Positions 35,347 to 45,248 of a DNA stretch of 64,000 nt are shown here, in pieces. Both the position numbers and the translations under genes were made by a program. Each line of letters opens with the position of its first letter. Position 1 is the stretch's first letter. The stretch covers positions 1-64,000 of the forward strand of contig DAONQC010000004.1 in the NCBI GenBank assembly GCA_035409945.1. The letters are read 5' to 3'. The notes under the pieces are model-generated. The model did not search any database. It saw only the letters and a list, made by a program, of their open reading frames with translations, and was not told where the DNA came from. Source of the stretch: MWEH01 sp035409945 (GTDB lineage: Bacteria > Bacillota > Clostridia > Christensenellales > DTU072).

Positions 35347-37086
35347 ATGTTAAAAAATTTAGCGTCAAGTTTTAAAAATGCAGCGGTTTCAACTTTGCCA
35401 ATTAGCATTGTTGTTATCATTATTTCCCTATTTTTCCCAAAAACTATACTAGGAGCACACTATGGGCTATTTATAATTGGTTCAGCTCTTTTAATAATAG
35501 GACTTGCCCTGTTTAGCATGGGTATAGATATTGCATTAACACCAATTGGTCGTGAAGTAGGATCTTATGTTTCAAAATCTAAAAAACTATGGCTGGTCAT
35601 ATTAGTACCACTTGCACTAGGAGTCATTATTACACTTGCTGAGCCTGGTGTACAAGTTTTAACTAGTTTTATGACAAACGAGAGATCCACTCAGTTTATA
35701 ATAACTGTGTTTGTAGCTTTAGGATTTGGTCTGTTTTTAATGATTTCTATACTTAGAATCTTTTTCAAATGGCAATTAAAATATGTCTTCCTCGTAATAT
35801 ATGGCGTTGTTTTTCTAATGGCTGGCGTTATGGAATTTATCATGCCCGAATTTGTAACTGTATCTTTAGATAGCGGTGGCGTTTCAACGGGCGCTGTAAC
35901 TGTTCCCTTTTTGATGGCTTTCACTGTAGGTATTGCGACTGTTGCACATGGTAGAAAAGACTCCGAAGGTGATGAAAACTTTGGATCTGTTGCTCTTTGT
36001 ACCATTGGACCAATGTTTGTAATGTTAATTGTAGGATTTACTGGTAAACTTGGACTTGTTAATACTGGATCGCACATCGATGCAATACATACCTTTGGCG
36101 ATATAATGAAAGCTTTTGGTGCGGGATTTGTAACTAATCTTGCAGAGGTAGCATTTAGCCTTGCACCTATTGCAGCTATATTTGTTATATTCCAAGTATT
36201 TGCAATAAAACTAAAAAAGACCCAAGTTATTCGTATCATTTTTGGTCTTCTATATTCTTATGTAGGCCTTACACTATTTTTAACAGGCGTTAATGTAGGC
36301 TTTGCACCAGTTGGCTCCCTTCTTGGTTATGCGCTTGCATCATCTAAAGCAAACTGGGTGTTAGTACCAGTTGGTGGACTTATCGGCGCATTAATCGTCT
36401 TAGCAGAGCCTTCTGTCCACGCACTAACTAAGCAAGTTAATGAAATGACTAGCGGAGCTCTATCTAGAAAAAGCATGCTCATTTTACTCTGCATCGGCGT
36501 TGGATTTGCTATAGCTGTTTCATTTCTTAGAGTATTAACTGGTATTAGAATATGGTGGATATTATTACCAGTTTATGGCGTTTGTTTGATTTTGATGTTC
36601 TTTGCTCCTAAGATTTTTACAGGCATTGCTTTTGATAGCGGTGGTGTTGCTAGTGGACCTATGACTGTTACTTTCGCCCTACCTTTTGTTATTGGAGCTT
36701 GTAACGCTGTTGGCGGTAATGTATTCACAGATGCATTTGGTGTAGTAGGTTCTGTGGCCATGATGCCAATCATTGTTATTATGATTTCCGGTATGGTATT
36801 TCAGGCTAAGCTGCGCAAAGCCAAAGAAACTTCTAAACTTGAACAAGTCCTTGCTGACTCACAAGTTGCAGATGTTATTGTAGATCTTGAGGATGCTTCT
36901 GATAAAACTGTTGAGGGAACCGAAACGCTAGAATTAGAACCTCAAACTGAGGATAATGTAATAATAGATTTCTTCGATGATGTTGAAGAAGATACTGAAC
37001 ATAAATCTCAATTTGACCATCCAATTGACTTCATTGTTGAGAAAAATGAGCCTAATAATCCTGAAGATGGTGAGGTAGATAAATAA
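35347..37086 (+). CDS. DUF1538-family membrane protein (two DUF1538 halves)
   Basis: 579 residues with about 12 membrane helices in two homologous halves. The repeated motif is SLDSGGVSTGAVTVPF in the first half and AFDSGGVASGPMTVTF in the second, with LAEPGVQVL/LAEPSVHAL in each. DUF1538 (UmpAB-like) proteins are probable transporters of unknown substrate. The C-terminal 90 residues are an acidic cytosolic tail (DVEEDTEHKSQFDHPIDFIV). The PII-like gene downstream is a frequent partner and suggests regulated transport. The ribosome site is AGGGA. The last 25 codons and the downstream spacer have been tandemly duplicated. Confidence 0.87.
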   Translation: MLKNLASSFKNAAVSTLPISIVVIIISLFFPKTILGAHYGLFIIGSALLIIGLALFSMGIDIALTPIGREVGSYVSKSKKLWLVILVPLALGVIITLAEPGVQVLTSFMTNERSTQFIITVFVALGFGLFLMISILRIFFKWQLKYVFLVIYGVVFLMAGVMEFIMPEFVTVSLDSGGVSTGAVTVPFLMAFTVGIATVAHGRKDSEGDENFGSVALCTIGPMFVMLIVGFTGKLGLVNTGSHIDAIHTFGDIMKAFGAGFVTNLAEVAFSLAPIAAIFVIFQVFAIKLKKTQVIRIIFGLLYSYVGLTLFLTGVNVGFAPVGSLLGYALASSKANWVLVPVGGLIGALIVLAEPSVHALTKQVNEMTSGALSRKSMLILLCIGVGFAIAVSFLRVLTGIRIWWILLPVYGVCLILMFFAPKIFTGIAFDSGGVASGPMTVTFALPFVIGACNAVGGNVFTDAFGVVGSVAMMPIIVIMISGMVFQAKLRKAKETSKLEQVLADSQVADVIVDLEDASDKTVEGTETLELEPQTEDNVIIDFFDDVEEDTEHKSQFDHPIDFIVEKNEPNNPEDGEVDK

Positions 37087-37255
37087 TTAACCATACTGTA
37101 TATTACATACATATGATAATTAACGGATAATATAACCATCCCGTTGACTCCATTGTTGAGGAAAATAAGTCTGATAAACTTGAAAGTGATGAGAAAGATA
37201 AATAATTAATAAAATACTATATCTTGCATACACGCGATAATTAACGGATAATATA
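37016..37255. repeat. 120-bp tandem duplication of the 3' end of the DUF1538 gene
   Basis: Unit 1 (37016-37134) carries the end of the gene plus spacer. Unit 2 (37135-37255) repeats it. Both contain GTTGACTTCATTGTTGAG-like sequence, GATAAATAATTAA and GATAATTAACGGATAATATA. The second copy's codons and stop are still readable, but it has no start codon. Confidence 0.95.
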
Positions 37256-37271
37256 GTCAAGGAGACGAGAC

Positions 37272-38030
37272 ATGACAACAGAAGATTTGAGACATAAAAC
37301 TTTGAAATTTCTTGTTTCAATAGTTGATATGGAAAAAGGTGAAGACATAGCCGCACTGCTAAATAGCCATGGTTATGATATCCATTATGTTTCTATCGCT
37401 CAAGGAACTGCACCAACTAGCATAAGAACATATTGGGGTTTTTCAGATACTGAAAAAAGCATCCTTTGGGGAATTATCCCAGGAGATGCAGATGAATATA
37501 TACTTGGACTTTTAGCACAAGAATTAAATCTATCAAAAGCTAATACAGGCGTAGCTTTTACTATGCCTATCCGTAGTTTTGCAGAACCTGCATTACTAAA
37601 ATACATTTTAGAAAATGGAGATATGCCTGAAGGCATAAACGAAGGAGAAAAAGAAATGGAAGAAAAAGAAATAGTTACTTATTCCCTACTAATGGCAATA
37701 GTTAAAAAAGGTTTTGCTGACGATGTCATGGATGCTGCGCGTTCAGCAGGCGCGAGAGGTGGTACTATTTTTAGAGCTAGAGGTACTGGAGACCATGAAA
37801 CTGCCTCATTTTTAGGTGTTACTATTGAACCCGAAAAAGATGTCATTATTATCCTAGCAAAACGTGGAAGCCGAACTGCTATAATGCGTTCAATATATGA
37901 AAAAGCAGGTCTACATACCGAAGGTAACGGCTTAGTCTTTGCCCTACCGGTAGAAAGAGTTGTAGGTTCATTTAACTTAAATAACGAGATTATTAAAAAA
38001 GCAGAGGAAAACGGAAACTCTGAAAAATAA
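37272..38030 (+). CDS. Protein with two PII-like domains
   Basis: 252 residues forming two ferredoxin-like PII-type domains: residues 10-105 (KFLVSIVDMEKGEDIAALLN, LNLSKANTGVAFTMPIRSF) and 130-235 (YSLLMAIVKKGFADDVMDAA, TGDHETASFLGVTIEPEKD, GNGLVFALPVERV). PII-like proteins bind small effectors and regulate membrane transporters. Such a gene usually accompanies DUF1538 genes, so it probably controls the protein encoded just upstream. The start follows AAGGAG. A bidirectional terminator ends the operon. Confidence 0.85.
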   Translation: MTTEDLRHKTLKFLVSIVDMEKGEDIAALLNSHGYDIHYVSIAQGTAPTSIRTYWGFSDTEKSILWGIIPGDADEYILGLLAQELNLSKANTGVAFTMPIRSFAEPALLKYILENGDMPEGINEGEKEMEEKEIVTYSLLMAIVKKGFADDVMDAARSAGARGGTIFRARGTGDHETASFLGVTIEPEKDVIIILAKRGSRTAIMRSIYEKAGLHTEGNGLVFALPVERVVGSFNLNNEIIKKAEENGNSEK

Positions 38031-38054
38031 CTAAAACTTTTTATATACAAAATT

Positions 38055-38086
38055 AAGGGGTTGTATTTTCGGACAACCCCTTTTCT
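38055..38086. terminator. Bidirectional terminator
   Basis: AAGGGGTTGT (38055-38064) pairs with ACAACCCCTT (38073-38082) and is followed by TTCTT. It lies between the convergent PII-like and dihydroxyacetone kinase genes. Confidence 0.88.
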
Positions 38087-38111
38087 TATGCCTTAAGTTA
38101 TGGCTAAATTA

Positions 38112-39917
38112 CTATTTGAAGTCCTTTACAAATTTATATAGTTCTGTAAAGATAACGCCTATTCCATATGCACCTGCATCTGGGAAGCCTATACTTCTCT
38201 CACCGACTGTTCCGGCTCTTCCTAATTTAGCAACAAACTCTTTGGTACTGTCTGCACCTTTCACTGCTGCTTTTGCGGCTTTCTCCATAGCTTTTAGCAT
38301 CTTATCACCACCTTCGCCCGATGCTGTCATACTATCTGCTGCTGGAACTAATGCATCGATTAAGGTCTTGTCGCCTACTTTAGCGCCTCTACCGAAGGAT
38401 CTTTCACCTGTCTCTTGAATGCCTTTTACTGCAGCTTGCATAATATTTGCTAATTCTTTAACGCCAATTTCTTCGACGTTGCCAGCCGCTTTTCCTGCAT
38501 ATCTAAATGCACTTCCCCATAGAGGACCAGATGCACCACCACAGTACTCCATAATGATTTCCGAAGCACTTACTAAGAATTCACCAATACTTCCCTTTTT
38601 ACGAGTTGCCCAATCTTTCTTTAATTGCTTAAAACCTTTAGCAATACTCATTCCAAAGTCGCCATCGCCATTTCTATCTGCTTCACAGAAAGGAACTTCA
38701 TTTGCAATGACTATATCAGCCATTTTATCCACTAATACAGTTAATCCAGCTGTATTAATTTTTTCACCTATTGCAGGCTTTCCTTTCACTTCATATGTTA
38801 CAGCTTTCTCTACTTTTTCTGCTTTTTTCGCAGTTGGAGTTGCAGCTTGTACACTTGCTGGAACAGTGCCTAAAACCTTTGCTAATGCATCAATTGCCTC
38901 TTCACAAGCTTTTGCACGAGCACTTGCGCCCCAAGTAATCGCTGGAGTAGCTACTGGATAGTCTAAAAGTGCAGTTAATTCATTATCTAATCTAAGTAAC
39001 GTTGCAGAAGCACCTGCCATATCGATAGATGTCATATAGTTTCCTACCATGGTCTTGTATATTACAACACCCGCTGCTTCTAATTCTTTAGATACTGAAT
39101 TATTTAGTATGTATAGTTCTTGTAGTGGCGAACCACCAAAGCCGTTAATTAACAAACAAATTTTTTCGCCTTTTTTAAGCTTTAAATCTTCCATTAAATC
39201 TGGAACAATTCTTTTGGCTAACTCATCTGCGCTTTGTATTTTCTCTCTTTTTCTTCCGGGCTCACCATGTATTCCTACACCAAACTCCATTTCATCTGGA
39301 CCTATATCAAAGGTAGGTGATCCAGCTGCTGGAACTGTACACGATGTTAACGCAAATCCAAAGCTTCTTACATTATCAATAACTTTTTGTGCTACAGCTT
39401 TTACTTCGGCTAAAGATCCGCCTTGTTCGGCTTTTGCACCAGCTATTTTATGTACTAAAACAGTACCTGCAACACCACGTCTTCCAACGGTGTATAAACT
39501 ATCTTTAACAGCTATATCATCATTTACATACACTGCATCTACCTCAATCCCTTCCTCTTTTGCAAGTGATGCAGCATTATTAAAGTTCATACAATCTCCT
39601 GAATAGTTTTTAACTATCATAAGGATTCCCTTTTTGGTCTGTGTAAGCTTTAGTGCGTTAAATACTTGTATTTGTGAGGGAGATGCAAATACATCACCAC
39701 AAACTGCTGCATCTAACATACCTGTTCCTACAAAACCTGCGTGTGCTGGTTCGTGGCCAGATCCACCACCAGAAATCAAGCTGACTTTGTTTTCGTTGAT
39801 TTCCTTTTTCTTAACTATCTTGTATTTTTCAACAAACTCTAGTTCAGGATGAGCTTTTGCGATTCCATGACACATATCATATACAAAAGACTCTGCAGTA
39901 TTCATAATTTTTTTCAT
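38112..39917 (-). CDS. Fused dihydroxyacetone kinase (DhaK and DhaL domains)
   Basis: 601 residues from ATG 39915-39917, behind GGAGGAG; an extension of five codons would start with TTG inside the ribosome site. The DhaK domain (1-330) has SGGGSGHEPAH and the covalent-binding histidine in GVGIHGEPGRK. The DhaL domain (about 390-601) has the Mg-binding DRNGDGDFG and GGASGPLWGSAF. This is the ATP-dependent single-chain type, phosphorylating dihydroxyacetone to its phosphate. Together with glycerol dehydrogenase directly upstream it forms the oxidative glycerol pathway. A hairpin lies between the two genes. Confidence 0.94.
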   Translation of the reverse strand: MKKIMNTAESFVYDMCHGIAKAHPELEFVEKYKIVKKKEINENKVSLISGGGSGHEPAHAGFVGTGMLDAAVCGDVFASPSQIQVFNALKLTQTKKGILMIVKNYSGDCMNFNNAASLAKEEGIEVDAVYVNDDIAVKDSLYTVGRRGVAGTVLVHKIAGAKAEQGGSLAEVKAVAQKVIDNVRSFGFALTSCTVPAAGSPTFDIGPDEMEFGVGIHGEPGRKREKIQSADELAKRIVPDLMEDLKLKKGEKICLLINGFGGSPLQELYILNNSVSKELEAAGVVIYKTMVGNYMTSIDMAGASATLLRLDNELTALLDYPVATPAITWGASARAKACEEAIDALAKVLGTVPASVQAATPTAKKAEKVEKAVTYEVKGKPAIGEKINTAGLTVLVDKMADIVIANEVPFCEADRNGDGDFGMSIAKGFKQLKKDWATRKKGSIGEFLVSASEIIMEYCGGASGPLWGSAFRYAGKAAGNVEEIGVKELANIMQAAVKGIQETGERSFGRGAKVGDKTLIDALVPAADSMTASGEGGDKMLKAMEKAAKAAVKGADSTKEFVAKLGRAGTVGERSIGFPDAGAYGIGVIFTELYKFVKDFK

Positions 39918-39953
39918 ACTTATCTCCTCCAAAAAATATTAATTATTGAAATA

Positions 39954-39988
39954 TTGTGCCGTACAACTATGTTCAGCTGACGGCACAA
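39954..39988 (-). promoter_or_regulatory. Inverted repeat between gldA and the dihydroxyacetone kinase gene
   Basis: TTGTGCCGT (39954-39962) pairs perfectly with ACGGCACAA (39980-39988) around a 17-base loop. No U-tract follows on the minus strand, so it is more likely an mRNA processing/stability hairpin or an operator than a terminator. Confidence 0.5.
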
Positions 39989-40075
39989 CTTCTCTTTTGG
40001 TTGTTCAGTGTAACTAACTAATTATAGTAGTCTAAGTTATTCCTATTTGACCTGTGTGATCCCGAGCCTAAAGTA

Positions 40076-41215
40076 TTATTCGCAATCACAGCAACCACTT
40101 GCTTCGCGTCCTAGTTTATCTGCTGTTAAGATAGCAGCTACGACATCAGCTTCTGTTACTGGGAATGGCATAAAGTGAATACTTTCTTCAGGTATGCAGG
40201 TCTTTTTAGCAACTTCATAAATTCTATCGCCAATATCCATTACACCTAAGTCTTCTAAGCATACTGGTAATCCTAGTGACAAGCAGAAATTAATAACTTC
40301 TTCAATTTCTTCCATAGGTGCATTTTCTAACACTAATTGGCAAATTGTTCCAAATGCAACTTTCTCGCCATGGAACATATGATGGGTTTCGTCTAATACA
40401 GTTAATCCATCATGGATTGCGTGAGCTGCTGCTAATCCACCGTTTTCAAATCCAAGACCTGATAGCAAAATATTTGCTTCGATAATGTTTTCAAGGGCTG
40501 GAGTTACTTTTTTTGCTTCGCATGCTACTTTTGCCTTGTATCCATCTGCTAAAAGTGTTTCATAGCATAGTGTTGCAAGCGCAAATGCTGTGTTAGTGCC
40601 GCGAGCGAGTAGCTCTCCTTTAGCTCTATCCGCGCCACAAGGTAGTCCTGCATTAACATTTCCAAAAGACTGAACATTTGCTCTCGCTTCAAAATATGTT
40701 GATAATGCATCGCCCATTCCAGCTACTAAAAATCTAACTGGTGCATTTGCAATAACTGTGGTGTCGATTAGAACAACGCTTGGATTTTGTGGAAAATATG
40801 CATAGTCATCAAATCCACCATCTGGTGTATATAATACTGCTGAGTGTGAAGTTGGTGCATCAGTTGCTGCAATAGTTGGTACTATTATCAATGCATGACC
40901 TTCAGCAACACACTTTGCGGTATCAATGGCTTTTCCTCCACCAAGACCTATTGTACAGTCACAACCTTCTTTCTTGGCGATTTCTTTTAGTCTCTTAACT
41001 TCTTCTCTTGAAGATTCACCCTTGAAATCGGCTTTAACAAACTCAACGCCATACTTTTTAGCAGTAGCATCAAGCTTATCTTTTACTCTGGCTGCGTCAT
41101 CTTTGTGGGCAATTAGCAATGCTTTCTTACCAAATGTTTTGACAAAATATCCAAGGTTTAATATTTCATTTTCGCCTTGAACATACTTTGAGGGACAAAT
41201 AAATGCTTTTCTCAT
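40076..41215 (-). CDS. gldA: Glycerol dehydrogenase
   Basis: 379 residues of the iron/zinc-dependent alcohol dehydrogenase superfamily. The NAD site is GLGGGKAIDTAK. Metal ligands are in GMGDALSTYFEA (Asp), AAAHAIHDGL (His) and HHMFHGEKVAFG (His). The dinucleotide-proximal loop IVPTIAATDAPTSHSAV is typical of GldA. The C-terminus ends CCDCE, which is unusual and could bind metal. It oxidises glycerol to dihydroxyacetone, the substrate of the kinase encoded downstream in the same direction. The gene has a strong promoter and an AGGAG site. Confidence 0.94.
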   Translation of the reverse strand: MRKAFICPSKYVQGENEILNLGYFVKTFGKKALLIAHKDDAARVKDKLDATAKKYGVEFVKADFKGESSREEVKRLKEIAKKEGCDCTIGLGGGKAIDTAKCVAEGHALIIVPTIAATDAPTSHSAVLYTPDGGFDDYAYFPQNPSVVLIDTTVIANAPVRFLVAGMGDALSTYFEARANVQSFGNVNAGLPCGADRAKGELLARGTNTAFALATLCYETLLADGYKAKVACEAKKVTPALENIIEANILLSGLGFENGGLAAAHAIHDGLTVLDETHHMFHGEKVAFGTICQLVLENAPMEEIEEVINFCLSLGLPVCLEDLGVMDIGDRIYEVAKKTCIPEESIHFMPFPVTEADVVAAILTADKLGREASGCCDCE

Positions 41216-41257
41216 ATATATTACACTCCTTTTAAAAAAATTTTTTAAACTATATAA

Positions 41258-41286
41258 ATTATATGTTTTATAACCTATTAAGTCAA
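41258..41286 (-). promoter_or_regulatory. Promoter of gldA
   Basis: Minus strand TTGACT (41281-41286), 17 bases, TATAAT (41258-41263). Confidence 0.8.
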
Positions 41287-41323
41287 TAGCGATATTTTCA
41301 TAATTGCCATTTTATTGTAAAAA

Positions 41324-41484
41324 GTTAGTTGTCATAGTAAGTGCAACAGTAAGGCGTATTGGCACAAATTATTATCTAAGATTTGTTATCATAGTAAATG
41401 CAACGGTAAGTCACTTAAGGCACGAAAATCTCTCAAACTAAAGTCAATTTTCATAGTAAGCGCAACAGCAAGGCACTCGGGCAA
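41324..41484 (+). repeat. Dispersed 33-bp element, three tandem copies
   Basis: CATAGTAAGTGCAACAGTAA (41333), CATAGTAAATGCAACGGTAA (41390) and CATAGTAAGCGCAACAGCAA (41452) lie 57 and 62 bp apart. Each is preceded by a GTTAGTT-like segment and followed by GGC and CAC/GCA. The same element occurs singly at three other loci. Confidence 0.88.
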
Positions 41485-41553
41485 TCATTACCTACAGTTA
41501 GGTTGTTTACCTTGTGCATATATTTAATGCTTTGACATAACCGAGGTATAAAA

Positions 41554-41579
41554 AAAGCGGAGATTTTTCACTCCGCTTT
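41554..41579 (-). terminator. Terminator of the PFOR gene
   Basis: AAAGCGGAG (41554-41562) pairs with CTCCGCTTT (41571-41579). On the minus strand the hairpin is followed by a run of seven T. Confidence 0.9.
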
Positions 41580-41605
41580 AATTACTGCTATTAATGTGCT
41601 ACCAA

Positions 41606-44600
41606 TTAGTCAGCAAGCTTTTTATATGTTTCATATCTTGCCTTAGCTTGTTGCTCATTTAATGCAAATAGTTCTTCGGCTTTTTCTGGGAACATCTTCT
41701 TAAGCGCCATATACCTGCCCTCTGTTGCTAAGTGTGCTTGATAATCGCCTGTTGGTTCCTTACTATCTAAAGTGAATGGATTCTTTCCTTCTGCTTCTAA
41801 AGCTGGATTATATCTGTATAACTGCCAGTATCCACAGTCAACAGCATTTTTCATTACTTGCATTGGCTTACTCATGTTTATACCGTGGTTAATACAAGGT
41901 GCATATGCAATTATTAGAGATGGGCCATCATATGCTTCAGCTTCACGCATAGCTCTAATGAGTTGATTCATGTTTGCACCCATAGCTACTTGAGCAACAT
42001 ACACATAACCGTAGCTCATAGCCATCAAGCCAAGATCCTTTTTCTTAATCTTCTTGCCATCTGCAGCAAACTTTGCAGTTGCGCCAGTTGGGGTGGATTT
42101 ACTTGCTTGTCCGCCGGTATTTGAATATACTTCGGTATCTAGGACTAGTACATTAACATTTTCACCGCTTGCTAGTACGTGATCGAGTCCGCCGTAACCA
42201 ATATCATATGCCCAGCCGTCGCCACCTATTATCCAAATAGATTTCTTAACTAAGCAATCTTTGTTAACTAAAATCTTGTCTACAAGTTCTTTAACTGCGC
42301 CACCTTTTGATGCTGCTTTGTTTAGTTCAACTATTAAAGCATCTGCTGCTTCTTTACTAGCATCTGCATCATTCATATTATTAACCCAAGCATCAGCTGC
42401 GGCTACAAACGATTCATCTGCATAAATAGCTTTTAGCGCATCTAAATCTTCTACTACTGTCTCTCTTCTCTTATTGACTGCAAGACTTATACCAAATCCA
42501 AACTCAGCATTGTCTTCAAATAGTGAGTTTGCCCATGCTGGACCATGTCCTAAATCATTTGTGGTATATGGGCATGTAGGAGCAGAACCACCATAGATCG
42601 AAGAACATCCTGTAGCGTTGGCTACAATCATTCTGTCTCCAAATAGCTGTGTTACTAATTTAACATATGGAGTTTCACCACATCCTGCACAAGCTCCACT
42701 GAATTCAAATAATGGTTTTGCAAACTGTGAGCCTTTTACTGTATTTGCCTTATACACCTTATCGTTTTCTTTTAAGCTAGATGCAAATTCCCAATTTTCT
42801 TTGTCGGTTGCAATTGCTTCGGCGATAGGTTTCATTACGATAGCTTTTTCTTTTGCTGGGCACACATTGACACAGCTTCCACATCCCATACAATCTAGTG
42901 GGCTTACTTGTTGTCTAAACTTGTATCCCTTAAATCCAAGAGCATCTCTTGTTACAAAGCCCTCTGGAGCTCCTTTAAGTTGCTCTTCGGTTGCTAGTAC
43001 TGGACGAATACTTGCGTGTGGACATACAAATGAACACTGGTTACATTGTATACAATTTTCTGGAATCCATACTGGAACTTCAATTGCCACGCCTCTCTTT
43101 TCATATTTGGTTGTTCCCACTGGGACAGACCCATCAGCATTGAATGCTGAAACTGGTAATTTATCTCCCTCTTGTCTCAAAATCGGGTTAATAAATTGCT
43201 TGAAGTATTTATTATCAGCGACTTCTACTAGCGGTGCACCTTCTGTTGTGGTTGCCCAGCTTGCTGGATATTTAACTTCTTTAAGTTCGGTTATTGCATA
43301 GTCAACACAATCATAGTTCATCTTAACTACTGCATCGCCTTTTCTGCCATATGTCTTTAGAATTGCAGTTTTCATGTGTTTTTCTGCATCTTCATAAGGA
43401 ATAACGTTTGAAAGTTTAAAGAATGCTGCCTGCATGACTGTATTTAGTCCTCTTCTTGCATTAGCTTTTGCAAGCACTGCGTTTCCATCAAGCACATAGA
43501 ACTTCGCCTTTTTCTTTGCAATTTCATTCTTAACTTCTGCTGGTAGTTCTTTATCTAATTCGGATGGATCCCAAATGCAGTTTAACAAGAATGTTCCACC
43601 TTCTTTTAAATCACTAACCATATCATATCTGTAGATATAGCTGGGTGTATGACAAGCTATGAAGTCTGCTTGATCGATGAGGTATGAGCTTTGAATCTTG
43701 GTGTCACCAAATCTTAAGTGAGAAATTGTTATACCACCTGATTTTTTACTGTCATAAACGAAGTATCCTTGTACAAACTTAGGAGTGTTATCTCCGATAA
43801 TCTTAATACTGTTTTTATTTGCACCAACTGTTCCGTCAGAACCAAGTCCATAGAACTTACAGGAAATTGCACCCTTTGGTGCTGCATTAATTTTTTCATC
43901 TAATGGTAATGACTTATTTGTTACGTCGTCTTTAATTCCTACTGTAAAGCCGTTGATATTAGCTCCACCCATGTTCTTAAATACTGCGTTAACCATTGTA
44001 GGATTGAATTCTTTGGAACCTAGTCCATATCTTCCACCAACGATTTTTACATTTCTTCCTGATAGTGCTGCTACTACGTCTAAGTATAAAGGCTCACCTA
44101 GTGCGCCTGGCTCTTTTGTTCTATCTAAAACTGTGACATACTTAGCTGTCTTTGGAACTGCTGCTGCAAGCTTTTCTCCAACAAACGGTCTGTATAAACG
44201 TACTTTTACAAGCCCTAATTTTGCACCTTTTGCATTCAAGTAATTTACGGTCTCTTCTACAGCTTCAGCACCAGAGCCCATCATTATTATTACTTTTTCT
44301 GCGTCTTTTGCGCCTACATAGTCAAACAGTTTGTATTCTCTTCCTGTTAGTTTTGCAACTTTATCCATGCATTTTTCAACAATGCCTGGAACAGCATCAT
44401 AATACTTGTTGCATGCTTCTCTGTTTTGGAAGAATATATCGCCGTTTTGTGCGGTACCCTTTTGGATTGGATGCTCAGGGTTTAATGCTCTTGCTCTAAA
44501 ATCTTCAATTGCCTTCATATCTACAAGAGTTTTCATTTCCTCATATGTTGGAGCATCTACTTTGGAAATTTCATGACTGGTACGGAATCCATCAAAGAAA

Positions 44601-45103
44601 TGTACAAATGGTACTCTAGACTCTAAAGTTGCTAAATGTGCAACAAGTGCTAAATCTATAGCTTCTTGTACTGAGTTAGATGCTATCATTGCAAATCCGG
44701 TTTGACGGCAAGCCATTACGTCTGAATGGTCACCAAATATATTTAAAGAATGTGCCGCAACACATCTAGCAGAAACATGGAATACTGTAGGTAATAATTC
44801 ACCTGCAATCTTGTACATGTTGGGAATCATTAGTAAAAGGCCTTGGCTTGCTGTATATGTGGTTGTTAAAGCACCAGCACTTAAAGAACCATGCACTGCA
44901 CCAGCAGCACCAGCTTCTGATTGAAGCTCGGCAATCTTAAGAACTTGGCCAAACATATTCTTCCTTCCAGCAGCTGCCCACTCGTCTGCATATTCGCCCA
45001 TAGTTGAACTTGGAGTGATGGGATAAATTGCTGCAACTTCACTAAAAGCATATGCTACATATGACGCTGCATTATTGCCATCGATAGTTAGTATTTTGCT
45101 CAT
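41606..45103 (-). CDS. nifJ: Pyruvate:ferredoxin (flavodoxin) oxidoreductase
   Basis: 1165 residues, the full single-chain form. Domain I has YPITPSSTMGE. The ferredoxin insert has two cluster motifs, CIQCNQCSFVCP and CMGCGSCVNVCP. The thiamine domain has FSGACAGCGETPYVK with the proximal cluster cysteine, GDGWAYDIGYGGLDH and NTGGQASKSTPTGA. It converts pyruvate and CoA to acetyl-CoA, CO2 and reduced ferredoxin; it is oxygen-sensitive and typical of anaerobes. It has its own promoter, a 5' stem-loop and a terminator, so is expressed alone. A degraded fragment of a similar gene lies at 32420-32590. Confidence 0.97.
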   Translation of the reverse strand: MSKILTIDGNNAASYVAYAFSEVAAIYPITPSSTMGEYADEWAAAGRKNMFGQVLKIAELQSEAGAAGAVHGSLSAGALTTTYTASQGLLLMIPNMYKIAGELLPTVFHVSARCVAAHSLNIFGDHSDVMACRQTGFAMIASNSVQEAIDLALVAHLATLESRVPFVHFFDGFRTSHEISKVDAPTYEEMKTLVDMKAIEDFRARALNPEHPIQKGTAQNGDIFFQNREACNKYYDAVPGIVEKCMDKVAKLTGREYKLFDYVGAKDAEKVIIMMGSGAEAVEETVNYLNAKGAKLGLVKVRLYRPFVGEKLAAAVPKTAKYVTVLDRTKEPGALGEPLYLDVVAALSGRNVKIVGGRYGLGSKEFNPTMVNAVFKNMGGANINGFTVGIKDDVTNKSLPLDEKINAAPKGAISCKFYGLGSDGTVGANKNSIKIIGDNTPKFVQGYFVYDSKKSGGITISHLRFGDTKIQSSYLIDQADFIACHTPSYIYRYDMVSDLKEGGTFLLNCIWDPSELDKELPAEVKNEIAKKKAKFYVLDGNAVLAKANARRGLNTVMQAAFFKLSNVIPYEDAEKHMKTAILKTYGRKGDAVVKMNYDCVDYAITELKEVKYPASWATTTEGAPLVEVADNKYFKQFINPILRQEGDKLPVSAFNADGSVPVGTTKYEKRGVAIEVPVWIPENCIQCNQCSFVCPHASIRPVLATEEQLKGAPEGFVTRDALGFKGYKFRQQVSPLDCMGCGSCVNVCPAKEKAIVMKPIAEAIATDKENWEFASSLKENDKVYKANTVKGSQFAKPLFEFSGACAGCGETPYVKLVTQLFGDRMIVANATGCSSIYGGSAPTCPYTTNDLGHGPAWANSLFEDNAEFGFGISLAVNKRRETVVEDLDALKAIYADESFVAAADAWVNNMNDADASKEAADALIVELNKAASKGGAVKELVDKILVNKDCLVKKSIWIIGGDGWAYDIGYGGLDHVLASGENVNVLVLDTEVYSNTGGQASKSTPTGATAKFAADGKKIKKKDLGLMAMSYGYVYVAQVAMGANMNQLIRAMREAEAYDGPSLIIAYAPCINHGINMSKPMQVMKNAVDCGYWQLYRYNPALEAEGKNPFTLDSKEPTGDYQAHLATEGRYMALKKMFPEKAEELFALNEQQAKARYETYKKLAD

Positions 45104-45132
45104 TTTTACCTCCGAAAATAATTAAAAATTGT

Positions 45133-45159
45133 CGTGCGCAACTAAAAAGGGTTGCACAC
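45133..45159 (-). promoter_or_regulatory. Stem-loop at the 5' end of the PFOR mRNA
   Basis: On the minus strand GTGTGCAAC and GTTGCGCAC pair (one G-U) around CCTTTTTA, beginning just after the expected transcription start. A 5'-terminal hairpin can stabilise mRNA; no riboswitch class fits. Confidence 0.55.
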
Positions 45160-45166
45160 CTTACTC

Positions 45167-45195
45167 ATTATATCCACGCCCATAAAAATAGTCAA
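45167..45195 (-). promoter_or_regulatory. Promoter of the PFOR gene
   Basis: Minus strand TTGACT (45190-45195), 17 bases, TATAAT (45167-45172). Confidence 0.85.
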
Positions 45196-45248
45196 CGAAT
45201 TAGGATAGTTAAATATACTATGTTAGTCTCATAATGCGCATGTGAGAT

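Noticed and set aside
37135..37210. Second small gene after DUF1538
   Set aside because: It is a duplicated end of the upstream gene without a start codon.
38116..39606. Long plus-strand frames opposite the dihydroxyacetone kinase gene, and similar ones opposite PFOR and feoB
   Set aside because: They mirror strongly coding minus-strand genes and have low-complexity Ala/Pro/Ser composition.
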